Of a DNA stretch of 64,000 bases, positions 1-8,567 are shown one piece after another. Within the stretch, counting starts at the first letter, position 1. Every line of letters begins with the position of its first letter. The stretch lies in the NCBI RefSeq assembly GCF_002078175.1, contig NZ_MWFK01000002.1, forward strand, positions 1,426,001-1,490,000. The letters run 5' to 3'. The stretch comes from Streptomyces sp. M41(2017) (GTDB taxonomy: Bacteria > Actinomycetota > Actinomycetes > Streptomycetales > Streptomycetaceae). Below the pieces are notes generated by a model. That model was not told where the DNA came from and made no database searches. It saw only the letters and a list, made by a program, of their open reading frames with translations. A program made the position numbers and the translations under genes.

Positions 1-1
1 G

Positions 2-967
2 GGCCGGCTGGTGCGGCACCGACAACGGCTGACCGGAGAACTGCGGCCACAAGCCGAGGAGTTGCCCGGCCCCTACCGGGTGCTGCGGCTGACGGTGAGC
101 GTGCACAACACCACCGCCGCGCAGGACGACGCCGGGAACGACCGGGAGACGGCCCTCGCCCACAGCATGATCGGCGCCCATCTGCTGCTCGGTGTGCCCG
201 GCGGACGGTTCCTGTCACTGACCGATCCGCCCGAATGGGCCCGGCCGCTCGTCGCGGGCTGCTCGAACGACCACACCTGGCCGGTGCTCGCGGGACCTCC
301 CGGCACCGAGGACGTCATGCTCTCCTCTCCGATCATCCTGGAGGACCACCCCGCCGTCGCCGACGAGAGCCCGGGGCCCCTCTACGACGCCACCGAGATC
401 GACGAGATCCTCTCCCTGCGTACGGCCGCCCTCACCGAGCGGGAGAAGCGCGAGGCCCGCGGCACGGACGCACGCGCCGCGGAGGTCATCGACCTCGTCG
501 ACGACATGCCGGAGGCCGTGCGGGAGCGCCTGCACGGGGCGATCCGGGGCCTGCGCGACATCACCGGGGAGGACGCTCCGGGCGAGCCGCCGGCCGGGGC
601 GGAGAGCGGGCTCACCCTGCCGGAGGGCCCCGGGCCCCCCTGGTGGGACCCGGCGCGGGACCCCGACGGCCCGGAGGTCCCGGACGGTGTGGTCATCGAC
701 GGCGCGACGGTCCGGGCCGGCAGCCGGGTCCGGCTCACCCCCGGCGCCCGCCGCTCCGATGCCCAGGACTCCTTCCTCGTCGGCCGGCACGCCACGGTCG
801 AGGCCGTGGTCGGCGACCTCGACGGCGAGACCCACCTGGCCGTCGTCGTGGACGACGATCCCGGGACCGACCTGCGGCGCGCCCAGGGCCGCTTCCTCTA
901 CTTCAAGCCCGACGAGGTGGTTCCCCTCGGGGACCGGCCGCGGGACGGGAAGGAGGCGGCGCCATGA
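2..967 (+). CDS. Hydrogenase-associated conserved protein, 5' end cut by window edge
   Basis: The frame is open to the left edge, so the visible 321 residues are probably the C-terminal part; a GTG at 11 is the first possible start but has no ribosome site. There is no catalytic motif that I recognise. A charged middle (about 120-190) is followed by a Pro/Gly linker and a compact C-terminal domain of about 75 residues rich in V, G and D, ending in a FKPDEVVPL-type strand, reminiscent of a small beta-barrel. It overlaps the maturation protease by ATGA at 964-967, so it belongs to the hydrogenase operon. Proteins of this kind are found in actinobacterial [NiFe]-hydrogenase clusters, but their role is unknown; an accessory or assembly job is inference. 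Confidence 0.6.
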   Translation, partial: GRLVRHRQRLTGELRPQAEELPGPYRVLRLTVSVHNTTAAQDDAGNDRETALAHSMIGAHLLLGVPGGRFLSLTDPPEWARPLVAGCSNDHTWPVLAGPPGTEDVMLSSPIILEDHPAVADESPGPLYDATEIDEILSLRTAALTEREKREARGTDARAAEVIDLVDDMPEAVRERLHGAIRGLRDITGEDAPGEPPAGAESGLTLPEGPGPPWWDPARDPDGPEVPDGVVIDGATVRAGSRVRLTPGARRSDAQDSFLVGRHATVEAVVGDLDGETHLAVVVDDDPGTDLRRAQGRFLYFKPDEVVPLGDRPRDGKEAAP

Positions 968-1524
968 GCGGCACCGGGTCCACGGAACCGGACGGCGCGG
1001 CCGCGCCCGACGCCACCGGGCGGGTCCTGGTGGCCGGGGTCGGCAACGTGTTCCTCCAGGACGACGGTTTCGGCGTCGAGACCGTACGGCGCCTCTCCGC
1101 CCGCATGCCCGAACTCCCGCCCGGCGTCGAGCTGATGGACGTCGGCATCCGCGGGGTGCACCTCGCCTACCGGCTGCTGGAGGGCTACCGCACCCTCGTC
1201 CTGGTGGACCTCGTCGGCCGGGGAGGCACACCGGGCACGCTCTACACGATCGACGTCGGCCCGGAGGTGCCCGCGGAGCGGCCCGCACCGGGCCCGCTGG
1301 ACACCCACGCGATGGACCCGGCCACCGTGCTGGCGCTGCTGCACGACCTGCACGCCGGGGCGGGCGGCACCCTTCCCGACGAGGTGTACGTCATCGGCTG
1401 CGAGCCCGGCGCGACGGACGAGGGCATGGGTCTGACGCCCCCGGTCGCCGCGGTCGTGGACGCCGCCGCCGACCTGGTGCTGGACCTGGTGCGCCGCGAC
1501 AGCGCCGTACCGCAGAGAGGCTGA
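964..1524 (+). CDS. Hydrogenase maturation protease (HyaD/HybD/HupD family)
   Basis: Nickel-dependent endopeptidase that trims the C-terminus of the [NiFe]-hydrogenase large subunit after cofactor insertion. The 186-aa protein has the family start VLVAGVGNVFLQDDGFGVE (residues 21-39) and the candidate nickel ligands Asp34 (in DDGFG), Asp59 (in MDVGIRG) and His115 (in DTHAMDP). The length fits, with an N-terminal extension of about 18 residues. The ATG overlaps the previous stop (ATGA), giving translational coupling. A partner large subunit is not in the window and should lie to the left. Confidence 0.9.
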   Translation: MSGTGSTEPDGAAAPDATGRVLVAGVGNVFLQDDGFGVETVRRLSARMPELPPGVELMDVGIRGVHLAYRLLEGYRTLVLVDLVGRGGTPGTLYTIDVGPEVPAERPAPGPLDTHAMDPATVLALLHDLHAGAGGTLPDEVYVIGCEPGATDEGMGLTPPVAAVVDAAADLVLDLVRRDSAVPQRG

Positions 1525-1529
1525 CGACG

Positions 1530-1646
1530 ATGGAGGCAGGCATGGAATGGCAATGGGTCGGCGTGGCCGCGGGACTGGTGGTGGCCTACGGGCTCGCCCG
1601 GAACCTGTCGGACATCCGCCGCTACTTGCGCATGCGGCGCATGTGA
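1530..1646 (+). CDS. Small single-pass membrane peptide (DUF6893-like)
   Basis: A 38-aa reading frame starts 6 bases after the protease stop, with a second in-frame ATG at 1542. The sequence is one hydrophobic helix (GVAAGLVVAYGLA) followed by a basic tail ending RRYLRMRRM. It looks like the small membrane proteins annotated as DUF6893 in Streptomyces; that family name is from memory. The position at the end of this transcription unit suggests co-expression with the hydrogenase genes. The function is unknown; membrane anchoring or assembly is only a guess. Confidence 0.6.
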   Translation: MEAGMEWQWVGVAAGLVVAYGLARNLSDIRRYLRMRRM

Positions 1647-2062
1647 TCCGGCGTACGCGCGTGATCGGGCGAACCGCCGCCGGCGACACCCGGGCCTCCG
1701 CCCTCGCGGCCCGGCCGGCCGGCGACGCCGTCGAGCTGCACGTACCGCTCCAGGAAGAGGTGCAGGGTGCCGTGGAGGTCGCCGAGGCGGACGAACCACA
1801 GCGCGAGGTTCATGGCGCCCTGCTGGGTGATCGCGTAGACCCGGCGGGCGGGACCGCTCTCCGAGGCGAGCCAGTGCGAGGTGACCTCACCGCTGCTCTC
1901 CATGCCCCGCAGCAGCCGGTACACGTGGGCCGGGTCGGCCTCGGCGCAGCCGAACGCGCCCAGGCGCTGAACGAGCTCGTAACCGTGGCCTTGGCGTTCG
2001 GCCAGCAGCAGGAGCAGCACCGGGGTCAGCAGGGCGCGTCGCTCGACCTCGTGGCCAGTCAT
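1622..2062 (-). CDS. PadR-family transcriptional regulator
   Basis: 146-aa DNA-binding protein. Residues 10-85 fit the PadR winged helix: LLTPVLLLLLAERQGHGYEL, then a recognition region with DPAHVYRLLRGMESSG and the wing with RRVYAIT. The C-terminal part (GDLHGTLHLFLERYV) is helical and probably dimerises; the last 30 residues are Gly/Pro/Arg-rich. ATG at 2062 was chosen because GAGAAG lies just upstream; the longer open frame reads back through hypA. It points against the hyp genes, its 3' end overlaps the 38-aa peptide gene, and its promoter faces hypA across 85 bases, so it is a natural candidate regulator of the locus. Confidence 0.85.
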   Translation of the reverse strand: MTGHEVERRALLTPVLLLLLAERQGHGYELVQRLGAFGCAEADPAHVYRLLRGMESSGEVTSHWLASESGPARRVYAITQQGAMNLALWFVRLGDLHGTLHLFLERYVQLDGVAGRPGREGGGPGVAGGGSPDHARTPDHMRRMRK

Positions 2063-2147
2063 CGTCTTCTCAGAGTAGCCAGCGGCGCGCTCGCCACCCA
2101 CCCGGGAGCGGCACTCGGGGGGACGTCGGTCACAGGGGGTGACGGCC

Positions 2148-2585
2148 GTGCATGAGCTGTCGATCGCCGTGGCCGTCGTCGAGCAGGTCGAGGAGGCCGT
2201 GCGGGACCAGGGACGTGCGGTGGCGTCCCTGACCTTGCGGATCGGTGAGCTCGCCGGGGTGGTGCCCGAGGCACTGGACTTCGCGTTCGCCCTGGCGACG
2301 GAGGGGACCGCGCTGGCGGGGGCCCGGTTGCTGATCGACACGGTCGAGGGTCGGGGGCGGTGCGAGGGCTGCGGCCGCGAGGCACCGACCGGGATGCCGC
2401 CGGTGCTCTGGTGCACCGGGTGCGGGGCGACGCTGACCCTGCTCGGTGGCCGGGAACTGGAGATCGTCCGGGTGGTGCTCGCCGACGGGCCGCCGGGCGC
2501 CGAGAGCGCGGGGGCCGGGCCGCGGCCCGCGGTGGCCGGGCTGCCGACACGCGACGAGGAGGCGGGCCATGTGCCGCACCGTTGA
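2148..2585 (+). CDS. hypA: Hydrogenase nickel incorporation protein HypA
   Basis: Nickel metallochaperone acting with HypB. The start is GTG at 2148, giving the invariant M-H-E-L-S N-terminus whose His2 binds nickel; AGGGGG at 2134-2139 is well placed, while the upstream in-frame GTG at 2139 would bury the motif. The zinc site is C72xxC75 and C89xxC92. At 145 aa it is about 30 residues longer than the usual HypA, with a Gly/Pro/Ala-rich tail that overlaps the beginning of hypB by 17 bases. First gene of the hypABFCDE run. Confidence 0.95.
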   Translation: MHELSIAVAVVEQVEEAVRDQGRAVASLTLRIGELAGVVPEALDFAFALATEGTALAGARLLIDTVEGRGRCEGCGREAPTGMPPVLWCTGCGATLTLLGGRELEIVRVVLADGPPGAESAGAGPRPAVAGLPTRDEEAGHVPHR

Positions 2586-3432
2586 TCTGCATCAGGCCGT
2601 GCTGGCGAGGAACGACGAGAACGCGCTGGCGCTGCGGGGCTACCTGGGTGACCGCGGCGCGGTCGCGGTCAATCTGCTGTCCAGTCCGGGCAGCGGCAAG
2701 ACGGCGCTGCTCGAACAACTGCTGGCGCGGGCGGTGGCGGACGGTGTCCCGGCCGCGGCCGTGACCGCCGACCTGGCGACGGAGAACGACGCGACCCGGC
2801 TGGCCCGATCGGGCGCCCCGGTCCGGCAGATCCTCACCGACGGGCTGTGCCACCTGGAGGCGGGCATGCTCCGGCGGCGGCTGGAGGGCTGGATGCCCGA
2901 GGGCACCCGGCTGCTGTTCGTCGAGAACGTCGGCAACCTCGTCTGCCCCGCCTCCTACGACCTCGGCGAGACGCTGCGCATCGCGCTCGCGTCGGTGACC
3001 GAGGGCGAGGACAAGCCGGTGAAGTACCCGACGGCCTTCGGCCTCGCACAGCTGGTGGTGATCACCAAGACGGACGTCGCGGACGCCGTCGGCTTCGACC
3101 GGGAGGCGTTCCTGCGCGGGGTCGAGCAGGTCAACCCCGGAGTACCGGTCCTGGAGACCTCGGCCCGTACCGGTGCGGGTGTGGACGCGCTGCTGGCCCA
3201 CGTATTGCGCGCCGCGGACGGCGAGGAGGCGCACGTCCCCGTCCTGGCCCGGGAGCACGAGCGGTACCTGGAGAGTCACGACCACGGCGACGGAACCGGG
3301 CCGCATGTCCACGACGACGGCGATCACGATCACGGCGACGCGCGGGGACCCTCGTCCGGCGGGCGACGCCGGCACGACGACGGGCCCGGAGCGGCACCCG
3401 TCCCGGCCGGGACACGGGGGAACGCGCCGTGA
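2569..3432 (+). CDS. hypB: Hydrogenase nickel incorporation GTPase HypB
   Basis: SIMIBI-class GTPase that drives nickel insertion. The P-loop is SSPGSGKT (38-45); the switch and guanine-specificity motifs follow, including ENVGNLVCP and ITKTD. ATG at 2569 lies inside the end of hypA. The body ends near residue 225 and is followed by about 60 residues carrying a His/Asp-rich stretch (about 236-258, SHDHGDG and DHDHGD) and then a Gly/Pro/Arg tail. Metal-storing His runs in HypB are usually N-terminal, so their position here is unusual; nickel storage is inferred. The stop overlaps the hypF start (GTGA). Confidence 0.95.
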   Translation: MCRTVDLHQAVLARNDENALALRGYLGDRGAVAVNLLSSPGSGKTALLEQLLARAVADGVPAAAVTADLATENDATRLARSGAPVRQILTDGLCHLEAGMLRRRLEGWMPEGTRLLFVENVGNLVCPASYDLGETLRIALASVTEGEDKPVKYPTAFGLAQLVVITKTDVADAVGFDREAFLRGVEQVNPGVPVLETSARTGAGVDALLAHVLRAADGEEAHVPVLAREHERYLESHDHGDGTGPHVHDDGDHDHGDARGPSSGGRRRHDDGPGAAPVPAGTRGNAP

Positions 3433-5789
3433 CGGGGATCCCGGGACGCGAGCGCCGGCACGTCACCGTGAGGGGCGTCGTGCAGGGTGTGGGCTTCCGG
3501 CCGTTCGTCTACACCCTCGCCGAGGAGTACGGCCTGTCCGGCTGGGTCACCAACAACGCGGCCGGTGTCGAGGCCGAGGTGGAGGGCCCGGCGGCCGCCG
3601 TGGCCGCGTTCTGCGGCCGGATCGGGACCCGGCCGCCGCCGCTCGCCGTGGTGGAGTCCGTCGAGGAACGTGCCCTGCCCCTGGAGAACGACGGCTCCGT
3701 GTTCACCATCCGCCCCTCCTCCGGCGGCCAGGGGCGCACGCTGGTCTCCCCCGACACCGCCACCTGCGACGCCTGCATGAGCGAGCTGGCCGACCCCGCC
3801 GACCGGCGTCACCGGCACCCGTTCATCACCTGCACGCACTGCGGCCCCCGCTTCACCGTCGTGACGGCGCTGCCGTACGACCGGGCCAACACCACGATGG
3901 CGGACTTCCCGATGTGCGCGGACTGCGCCCGGGAGTACGCCGACCCGGCCGACCGGCGCTTCCACGCCCAGCCGATCGCCTGCCATGCCTGCGGGCCCCG
4001 GCTCACCCTGCGCACCGGACCCGGCGACCTCCGCGCGCCGCGCGACGCCGAGGCCCTGGCGGAGGCGCGTCGGCTGCTCGCCGACGGGGCCGTGCTGGCG
4101 GTCAAGGGGATCGGCGGCTACCACCTGGCCTGCGACGCGGGCGACCCCGCGGCCGTCCGCGCCCTGCGCAAGCGCAAGAACCGGGGCGGCAAGCCCTTCG
4201 CGGTGCTCGCCGACTCCCCCGAGACCGTGCGGCGCCTCGCCCACCTCGGCCCCGCCGAGGAGGAACTGCTGCTCGGGCCGCGCAAACCGGTGGTCCTGCT
4301 GCGGCGCCGGGACACCTCGTCCGACGCCGTCGCACCGGGCGTCGCGCCGGGGAGCCCGGACCTCGGCTTCCTGCTCCCGTACACGCCGGTGCACCGGCTG
4401 CTGCTCGGTCTGCCCGGTGATCCACCGGGCCCCGCCGTCCTCGTCATGACCAGCGGGAACCGCGCGGGCGAACCCATCGTGACCGACGACGAGGAGGCGC
4501 TGACCCGGCTGGCGGGGCTGGCCGACGCCTGGCTCACGCACGACCGTCCCGTGCACGTGCCCTGCGACGACTCGGTGGTCCGGGTCTGCGCGGGCGCCGA
4601 GCTGCCGGTGCGCCGGTCGCGCGGCTACGCCCCCTTCCCGGTCGCGCTGCCGGTCCCGGTGCTGCCCGCGCTGGCCGTCGGCGGCGATCTGAAGAACACC
4701 TTCTGCGCCGGCGACGGCCGCTACGCCTGGCTGTCCGCGCACGTCGGGGACATGGACGACCTCGCCACGCTGACCGCCTTCGAACGGGCCACCGGACACC
4801 TCACGGACCTCACCGGCGTCGCACCGCGGCTGCTGGTCGCCGACCGGCATCCCGGATACCGCTCCGCGCAGTGGGCCGTGCGCACCGCCGAGGCACGGGG
4901 ACGGCCGCTGCGCCGGGTGCAGCACCACCACGCGCATGTCGCCTCCTGCATGGCCGAACACGGCCTCGACGGCTCGGCGCCGGTGATCGGCGTGGCCTTC
5001 GACGGGACGGGTTACGGGGACGACGGCGCGGTGTGGGGCGGTGAGGTGCTGCTCGCCGACTACGACGGATACCGGCGGTTCGCCCGTCTGGGATACGTGC
5101 CGCTGCCGGGCGGCGACGCGGCGGTGCGCAATCCGTACCGGATGGCGCTGTCCCATCTGCGGGCGGCCGACCTGCCCTGGACGGACGAGCTGCCGTGCGT
5201 CGCCGCCGCGACGCCCGAGGAGCGCCGGCTGCTCGCACGGCAGCTGGAGCGTGGGCTCAACTGTGTGCCCACCTCCAGCATGGGCCGCCTGTTCGACGCG
5301 GTGTCCTCGCTCGCCGGGGTCTGCCACCGGGTCGAGTACGAGGCGCAGGCGGCGATGGAGCTGGAGAACGCGGCGCTGGGCGACCTGACCGGTCCGCTCG
5401 CCGACGACGAGCGCGACGACGTGTACCGGTTCATCCTGAGAACGGGCCGCCAGGACCGCGCGGCGCCGCTGACCGCCGATCCGGGACCGGTTCTGGCCGC
5501 CGCCGCGGCGGACGTCCTCGGCGGTGTGACGGCCGGGCCGGTGGCGCGGCGGTTCCACCGGGCGGTGGTCGCCCTGGTCCAGGAGGTGTGCGCGGTGGCA
5601 CGAGACCGCACCGGAATCCGCACGGTGGCCCTGAGCGGCGGGGTGTTCTGCAACGCCCTGCTCACCGAGGGCTGTGCCGCCGTCCTCGAACGGGACGGCT
5701 TCACCGTGCTGCGGCACCGCAGGGTTCCCCCCAACGACGGCGGTCTCGCCCTCGGGCAGCTGATCGTCGCCGCCCGAGCACAGGACTAG
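3429..5789 (+). CDS. hypF: Carbamoyltransferase HypF
   Basis: Makes the carbamoyl group, passed to HypE, that becomes the cyanide ligands of the hydrogenase iron. The 786-aa protein has all domains in order: acylphosphatase (VQGVGFR at 18-24), two zinc-finger units (C113xxC116/C135xxC138 and C163xxC166/C185xxC188), a YrdC-type adenylylation domain (about 200-390, with KGIGGYHLACDA) and a C-terminal Kae1-like carbamoyl-transfer domain (QHHHAHVASCMAEH, then GVAFDGTGYGDDG). GTG at 3429 overlaps the hypB stop. Length is normal and nothing is missing. Confidence 0.97.
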   Translation: MTGIPGRERRHVTVRGVVQGVGFRPFVYTLAEEYGLSGWVTNNAAGVEAEVEGPAAAVAAFCGRIGTRPPPLAVVESVEERALPLENDGSVFTIRPSSGGQGRTLVSPDTATCDACMSELADPADRRHRHPFITCTHCGPRFTVVTALPYDRANTTMADFPMCADCAREYADPADRRFHAQPIACHACGPRLTLRTGPGDLRAPRDAEALAEARRLLADGAVLAVKGIGGYHLACDAGDPAAVRALRKRKNRGGKPFAVLADSPETVRRLAHLGPAEEELLLGPRKPVVLLRRRDTSSDAVAPGVAPGSPDLGFLLPYTPVHRLLLGLPGDPPGPAVLVMTSGNRAGEPIVTDDEEALTRLAGLADAWLTHDRPVHVPCDDSVVRVCAGAELPVRRSRGYAPFPVALPVPVLPALAVGGDLKNTFCAGDGRYAWLSAHVGDMDDLATLTAFERATGHLTDLTGVAPRLLVADRHPGYRSAQWAVRTAEARGRPLRRVQHHHAHVASCMAEHGLDGSAPVIGVAFDGTGYGDDGAVWGGEVLLADYDGYRRFARLGYVPLPGGDAAVRNPYRMALSHLRAADLPWTDELPCVAAATPEERRLLARQLERGLNCVPTSSMGRLFDAVSSLAGVCHRVEYEAQAAMELENAALGDLTGPLADDERDDVYRFILRTGRQDRAAPLTADPGPVLAAAAADVLGGVTAGPVARRFHRAVVALVQEVCAVARDRTGIRTVALSGGVFCNALLTEGCAAVLERDGFTVLRHRRVPPNDGGLALGQLIVAARAQD

Positions 5790-5802
5790 CGAGGAGCGCG
5801 TC

Positions 5803-6141
5803 ATGTGTCTGGCCGTACCCGGCCGAGTGCTGGAGATCGAGGAACGCGACGCGACGCGGATGGCCAAGGTGGACTTCGGCGGCGTCGTCAAGGACGTGTG
5901 TCTGGAGTACGTGCCGGACATGCGGGTCGGGGACTACGCCATCGTCCATGTCGGGTTCGCCCTGCAGCGGCTGGACGAGGAGTCGGCGAAACAGACCCTG
6001 GAGCTGTTCGAGAACCTCGGGGTGCTGGAGGAGGAGTTCGGCGACGCGTGGGGCCGGGCGGCCCGGGACGCGGGCGCCGAACGTCCCGCCGGAACCGGAC
6101 TGCCGCCCACGGACGGCGTCGAGAAGGAGGCGCGGCCATGA
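5803..6141 (+). CDS. hypC: Hydrogenase assembly chaperone HypC/HupF
   Basis: Small chaperone that carries the Fe(CN)2CO unit with HypD and hands it to the large subunit. It starts MCLAVPG, with the essential Cys2, and has the family segment GDYAIVHVGFALQRLDE. The GAGGAG ribosome site lies 8-10 bases before ATG 5803. At 112 aa it is longer than a typical 75-95 aa HypC, because of an acidic then Pro/Gly-rich tail. It overlaps hypD by ATGA at 6138-6141. Confidence 0.95.
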   Translation: MCLAVPGRVLEIEERDATRMAKVDFGGVVKDVCLEYVPDMRVGDYAIVHVGFALQRLDEESAKQTLELFENLGVLEEEFGDAWGRAARDAGAERPAGTGLPPTDGVEKEARP

Positions 6142-7256
6142 AGTACCTGGACGAGTTCAGCGACCCGGTCCTCGCCAAACGGCTCTTCGACGACATCAGA
6201 GCCGTCACCACGCGGCCCTGGGCGCTCATGGAGGTCTGCGGCGGCCAGACGCACTCGATCATCCGGCACGGCATCGACCAGCTCCTGCCCGAGGAGATCG
6301 AGCTGATCCACGGACCGGGCTGCCCGGTCTGCGTGACCCCGCTGGAGATCATCGACAAGGCGCTGGAGATCGCCTCCCGGCCCGACGTGATCTTCTGCTC
6401 GTTCGGCGACATGCTGCGGGTGCCCGGCAGCGGACGCGACCTGTTCAAGGTCAAGAGCGAGGGCGCGGACGTACGGGTCGTCTACTCGCCGCTGGACGCG
6501 TTGAAGATCGCGCAGGAGAACCCCGACCGGCAGGTCGTGTTCTTCGGCATCGGTTTCGAGACGACGGCGCCGCCCAACGCCATGACCGTCTACCAGGCGA
6601 AGAAGCTGGGCATCTCCAACTTCAGCCTGCTGGTCTCGCACGTCCGGGTCCCCCCGGCCATCGACGCGATCATGCGCTCGCCGGACTGCCGGGTCCAGGG
6701 CTTCCTCGCCGCCGGGCACGTCTGCACGGTGATGGGCATGGCCGAGTATCCCGAACTCGCCGAGGAGCACGGGGTGCCGATCGTGGTGACCGGGTTCGAA
6801 CCGCTCGACATCCTGGAGGGCATCCGGCGCGCGGTACGGCAGCTGGAGGCCGGCGAGCACACGGTGGAGAACGCCTATCCGCGGGCCGTGCAGGCGGAGG
6901 GCAGTCCCGCGGCCAAGGCCATGCTGGCGGACGTGTTCGAGGTGACCGACCGGGCCTGGCGCGGGATCGGCATGATCCCGGCCAGCGGCTGGCGCCTCTC
7001 GCCCAAGTACCGCGCGTACGACGCCGAGCACCGCTTCTCGGTGACCGGCATCGACACGCAGGAGTCGACCGTCTGCCGCAGTGGCGAGGTGCTCCAGGGC
7101 TTCATCAAGCCGAACGAGTGCGCCGCGTTCGGCAAGGAGTGCACGCCGCGCAGTCCGCTGGGCGCGACGATGGTCTCCAGTGAGGGCGCGTGTGCCGCGT
7201 ACTACCTGTACCGGCGGCTGGAGACCCCGGACAAGGAGGCGAGTTCCGTTGGCTGA
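6138..7256 (+). CDS. hypD: Hydrogenase formation protein HypD
   Basis: [4Fe-4S] scaffold on which the Fe(CN)2CO unit is assembled with HypC and HypE. The 372-aa protein has C34GGQTH, the GPGCPVC motif (C62, C65), the GIGFETTAPP segment, AAGHVCTVMG, and the cluster-binding cysteines near the C-terminus (VCRSGEVLQGFIKPNEC, FGKEC, EGACAAYY). Length and motif spacing match the family. ATG 6138 is coupled to the end of hypC. Confidence 0.97.
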   Translation: MKYLDEFSDPVLAKRLFDDIRAVTTRPWALMEVCGGQTHSIIRHGIDQLLPEEIELIHGPGCPVCVTPLEIIDKALEIASRPDVIFCSFGDMLRVPGSGRDLFKVKSEGADVRVVYSPLDALKIAQENPDRQVVFFGIGFETTAPPNAMTVYQAKKLGISNFSLLVSHVRVPPAIDAIMRSPDCRVQGFLAAGHVCTVMGMAEYPELAEEHGVPIVVTGFEPLDILEGIRRAVRQLEAGEHTVENAYPRAVQAEGSPAAKAMLADVFEVTDRAWRGIGMIPASGWRLSPKYRAYDAEHRFSVTGIDTQESTVCRSGEVLQGFIKPNECAAFGKECTPRSPLGATMVSSEGACAAYYLYRRLETPDKEASSVG

Positions 7257-8319
7257 CTCCGCGTCGGCTCCGGTCGACTTCTCCTCCTGGACCTGTCCCG
7301 CGCCGCTGCGCGACCACGACAGGATCGTCATGGGGCACGGCGGGGGCGGCACGCTCTCCGCCGAGCTGGTGGAGCACCTGTTCGCGCCCGCCTTCGGCAG
7401 TGACGTGCTCGCCGAGCTGGGCGACTCGGCGCACCTGGACCTGGGCGGCGCCCGCCTCGCCTTCTCCACCGACTCCTTCGTCGTCCGGCCGTTGTTCTTC
7501 CCCGGAGGCAGCATCGGGGACCTGGCCGTGAACGGCACGGTGAACGACCTGGCCATGGCGGGGGCCGCGCCCGCCTATCTGTCCTGCGGGTTCATCCTGG
7601 AGGAGGGCATCGAGCTGTCCGTCGTGGGCCGGGTGGCCGAGGCCCTGGGCGAGGCGGCCCGCACCGCGGGCGTGGTCGTCGCGACCGGCGACACCAAGGT
7701 GGTCGACGCGGGGCACGGCGACGGCATCTTCATCAACACCGCCGGGATCGGCCTGATCCAGGACGGCGTCGACATCCGCCCGCAGCGTGCGGCGCCCGGT
7801 GACGTGGTCCTGGTCAGCGGGCCGATCGGGGTGCACGGCGTGGCCATCATGAGTGTGCGGGAGGGGCTGGAGTTCGGCGTCGAGATCCAGAGCGACACCG
7901 CCTCGCTGGCCGGGCTCGTCGCGGACATGCTGGCGGCCTGCCGTGACCTCCATGTGCTGCGCGACCCGACCCGGGGCGGTCTGGCCACCTCCCTGAACGA
8001 GATCGCCGCGGCGTCGGGCGTCGGCATCGCGCTCGACGAACGGTCGCTGCCGATCCCGGACACGGTCGCCAACGCCTGCGCCTTCCTCGGCCTCGACCCG
8101 CTGTACGTGGCCAACGAGGGCAAGCTGGTGGCGTTCGTGCCGCCCGAGCACGCCGACGCCGTCCTCGAGGCGATGCGCGCGCATCCGCTGGGCAAGGAGT
8201 CCGTGGTGATCGGCCAGTGCGTTCCCGATCACCCCGGCATGGTCGTCGCGGCCACCGGCCTGGGCGGCACCCGCGTGGTCGACATGCCGCTCGGCGAACA
8301 GCTGCCGCGCATCTGCTGA
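7249..8319 (+). CDS. hypE: Hydrogenase expression/formation protein HypE
   Basis: PurM-like ATPase that dehydrates the C-terminal thiocarbamate made by HypF to thiocyanate and gives the cyanide to HypCD. The 356-aa protein begins near GHGGGGT (about 29-35), has the ATP-binding segments NGTVNDLAMAGA and RDPTRGGLAT, and ends in ...LPRIC: the last residue is the essential Cys. TTG at 7249 was chosen because AAGGAGG (7233-7239) sits 9 bases upstream; no in-frame ATG or GTG fits before residue 27. It overlaps the end of hypD by 8 bases. Last gene before the terminator at 8376. Confidence 0.95.
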   Translation: MADSASAPVDFSSWTCPAPLRDHDRIVMGHGGGGTLSAELVEHLFAPAFGSDVLAELGDSAHLDLGGARLAFSTDSFVVRPLFFPGGSIGDLAVNGTVNDLAMAGAAPAYLSCGFILEEGIELSVVGRVAEALGEAARTAGVVVATGDTKVVDAGHGDGIFINTAGIGLIQDGVDIRPQRAAPGDVVLVSGPIGVHGVAIMSVREGLEFGVEIQSDTASLAGLVADMLAACRDLHVLRDPTRGGLATSLNEIAAASGVGIALDERSLPIPDTVANACAFLGLDPLYVANEGKLVAFVPPEHADAVLEAMRAHPLGKESVVIGQCVPDHPGMVVAATGLGGTRVVDMPLGEQLPRIC

Positions 8320-8375
8320 CCGGACCCGCCCGCTCCCCCGTCCCCGCACGGGACGGCCCCCGGCCGCGCACCTGA

Positions 8376-8426
8376 CCGGCCCCGGTGACGACCCGCCTCC
8401 CGCGGGCGCACCGGGGCCGGCCTTTT
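8376..8426 (+). terminator. Rho-independent-type terminator after hypE
   Basis: Perfect 12-bp inverted repeat CCGGCCCCGGTG (8376-8387) and CACCGGGGCCGG (8409-8420), 21-base loop, followed by CCTTTT. It closes the hyp operon. Confidence 0.8.
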
Positions 8427-8567
8427 GTGCGCCCGGGTGCAACCCCGTCGCAACGTCCCGGGTGGTGTGCTGGTCGACGCCCCGCGCCGGCGCTCGCCCG
8501 ACGCGCGGTCCCGCACCCTGCGGGAAGGCCGTGAGGCCCGAGCCGTGACACCCGACGGGACGTACCG

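Noticed and set aside
2139..2147. GTG at 2139 as hypA start
   Set aside because: It would put three residues before the invariant M-H-E-L-S start and leave almost no space to the ribosome site.
3173..7183. Long overlapping open frames on both strands across the hyp genes (also throughout the window)
   Set aside because: They are Arg/Pro/Gly/Ala-rich shadows caused by high GC; the real frames carry complete family motifs and coupled starts.
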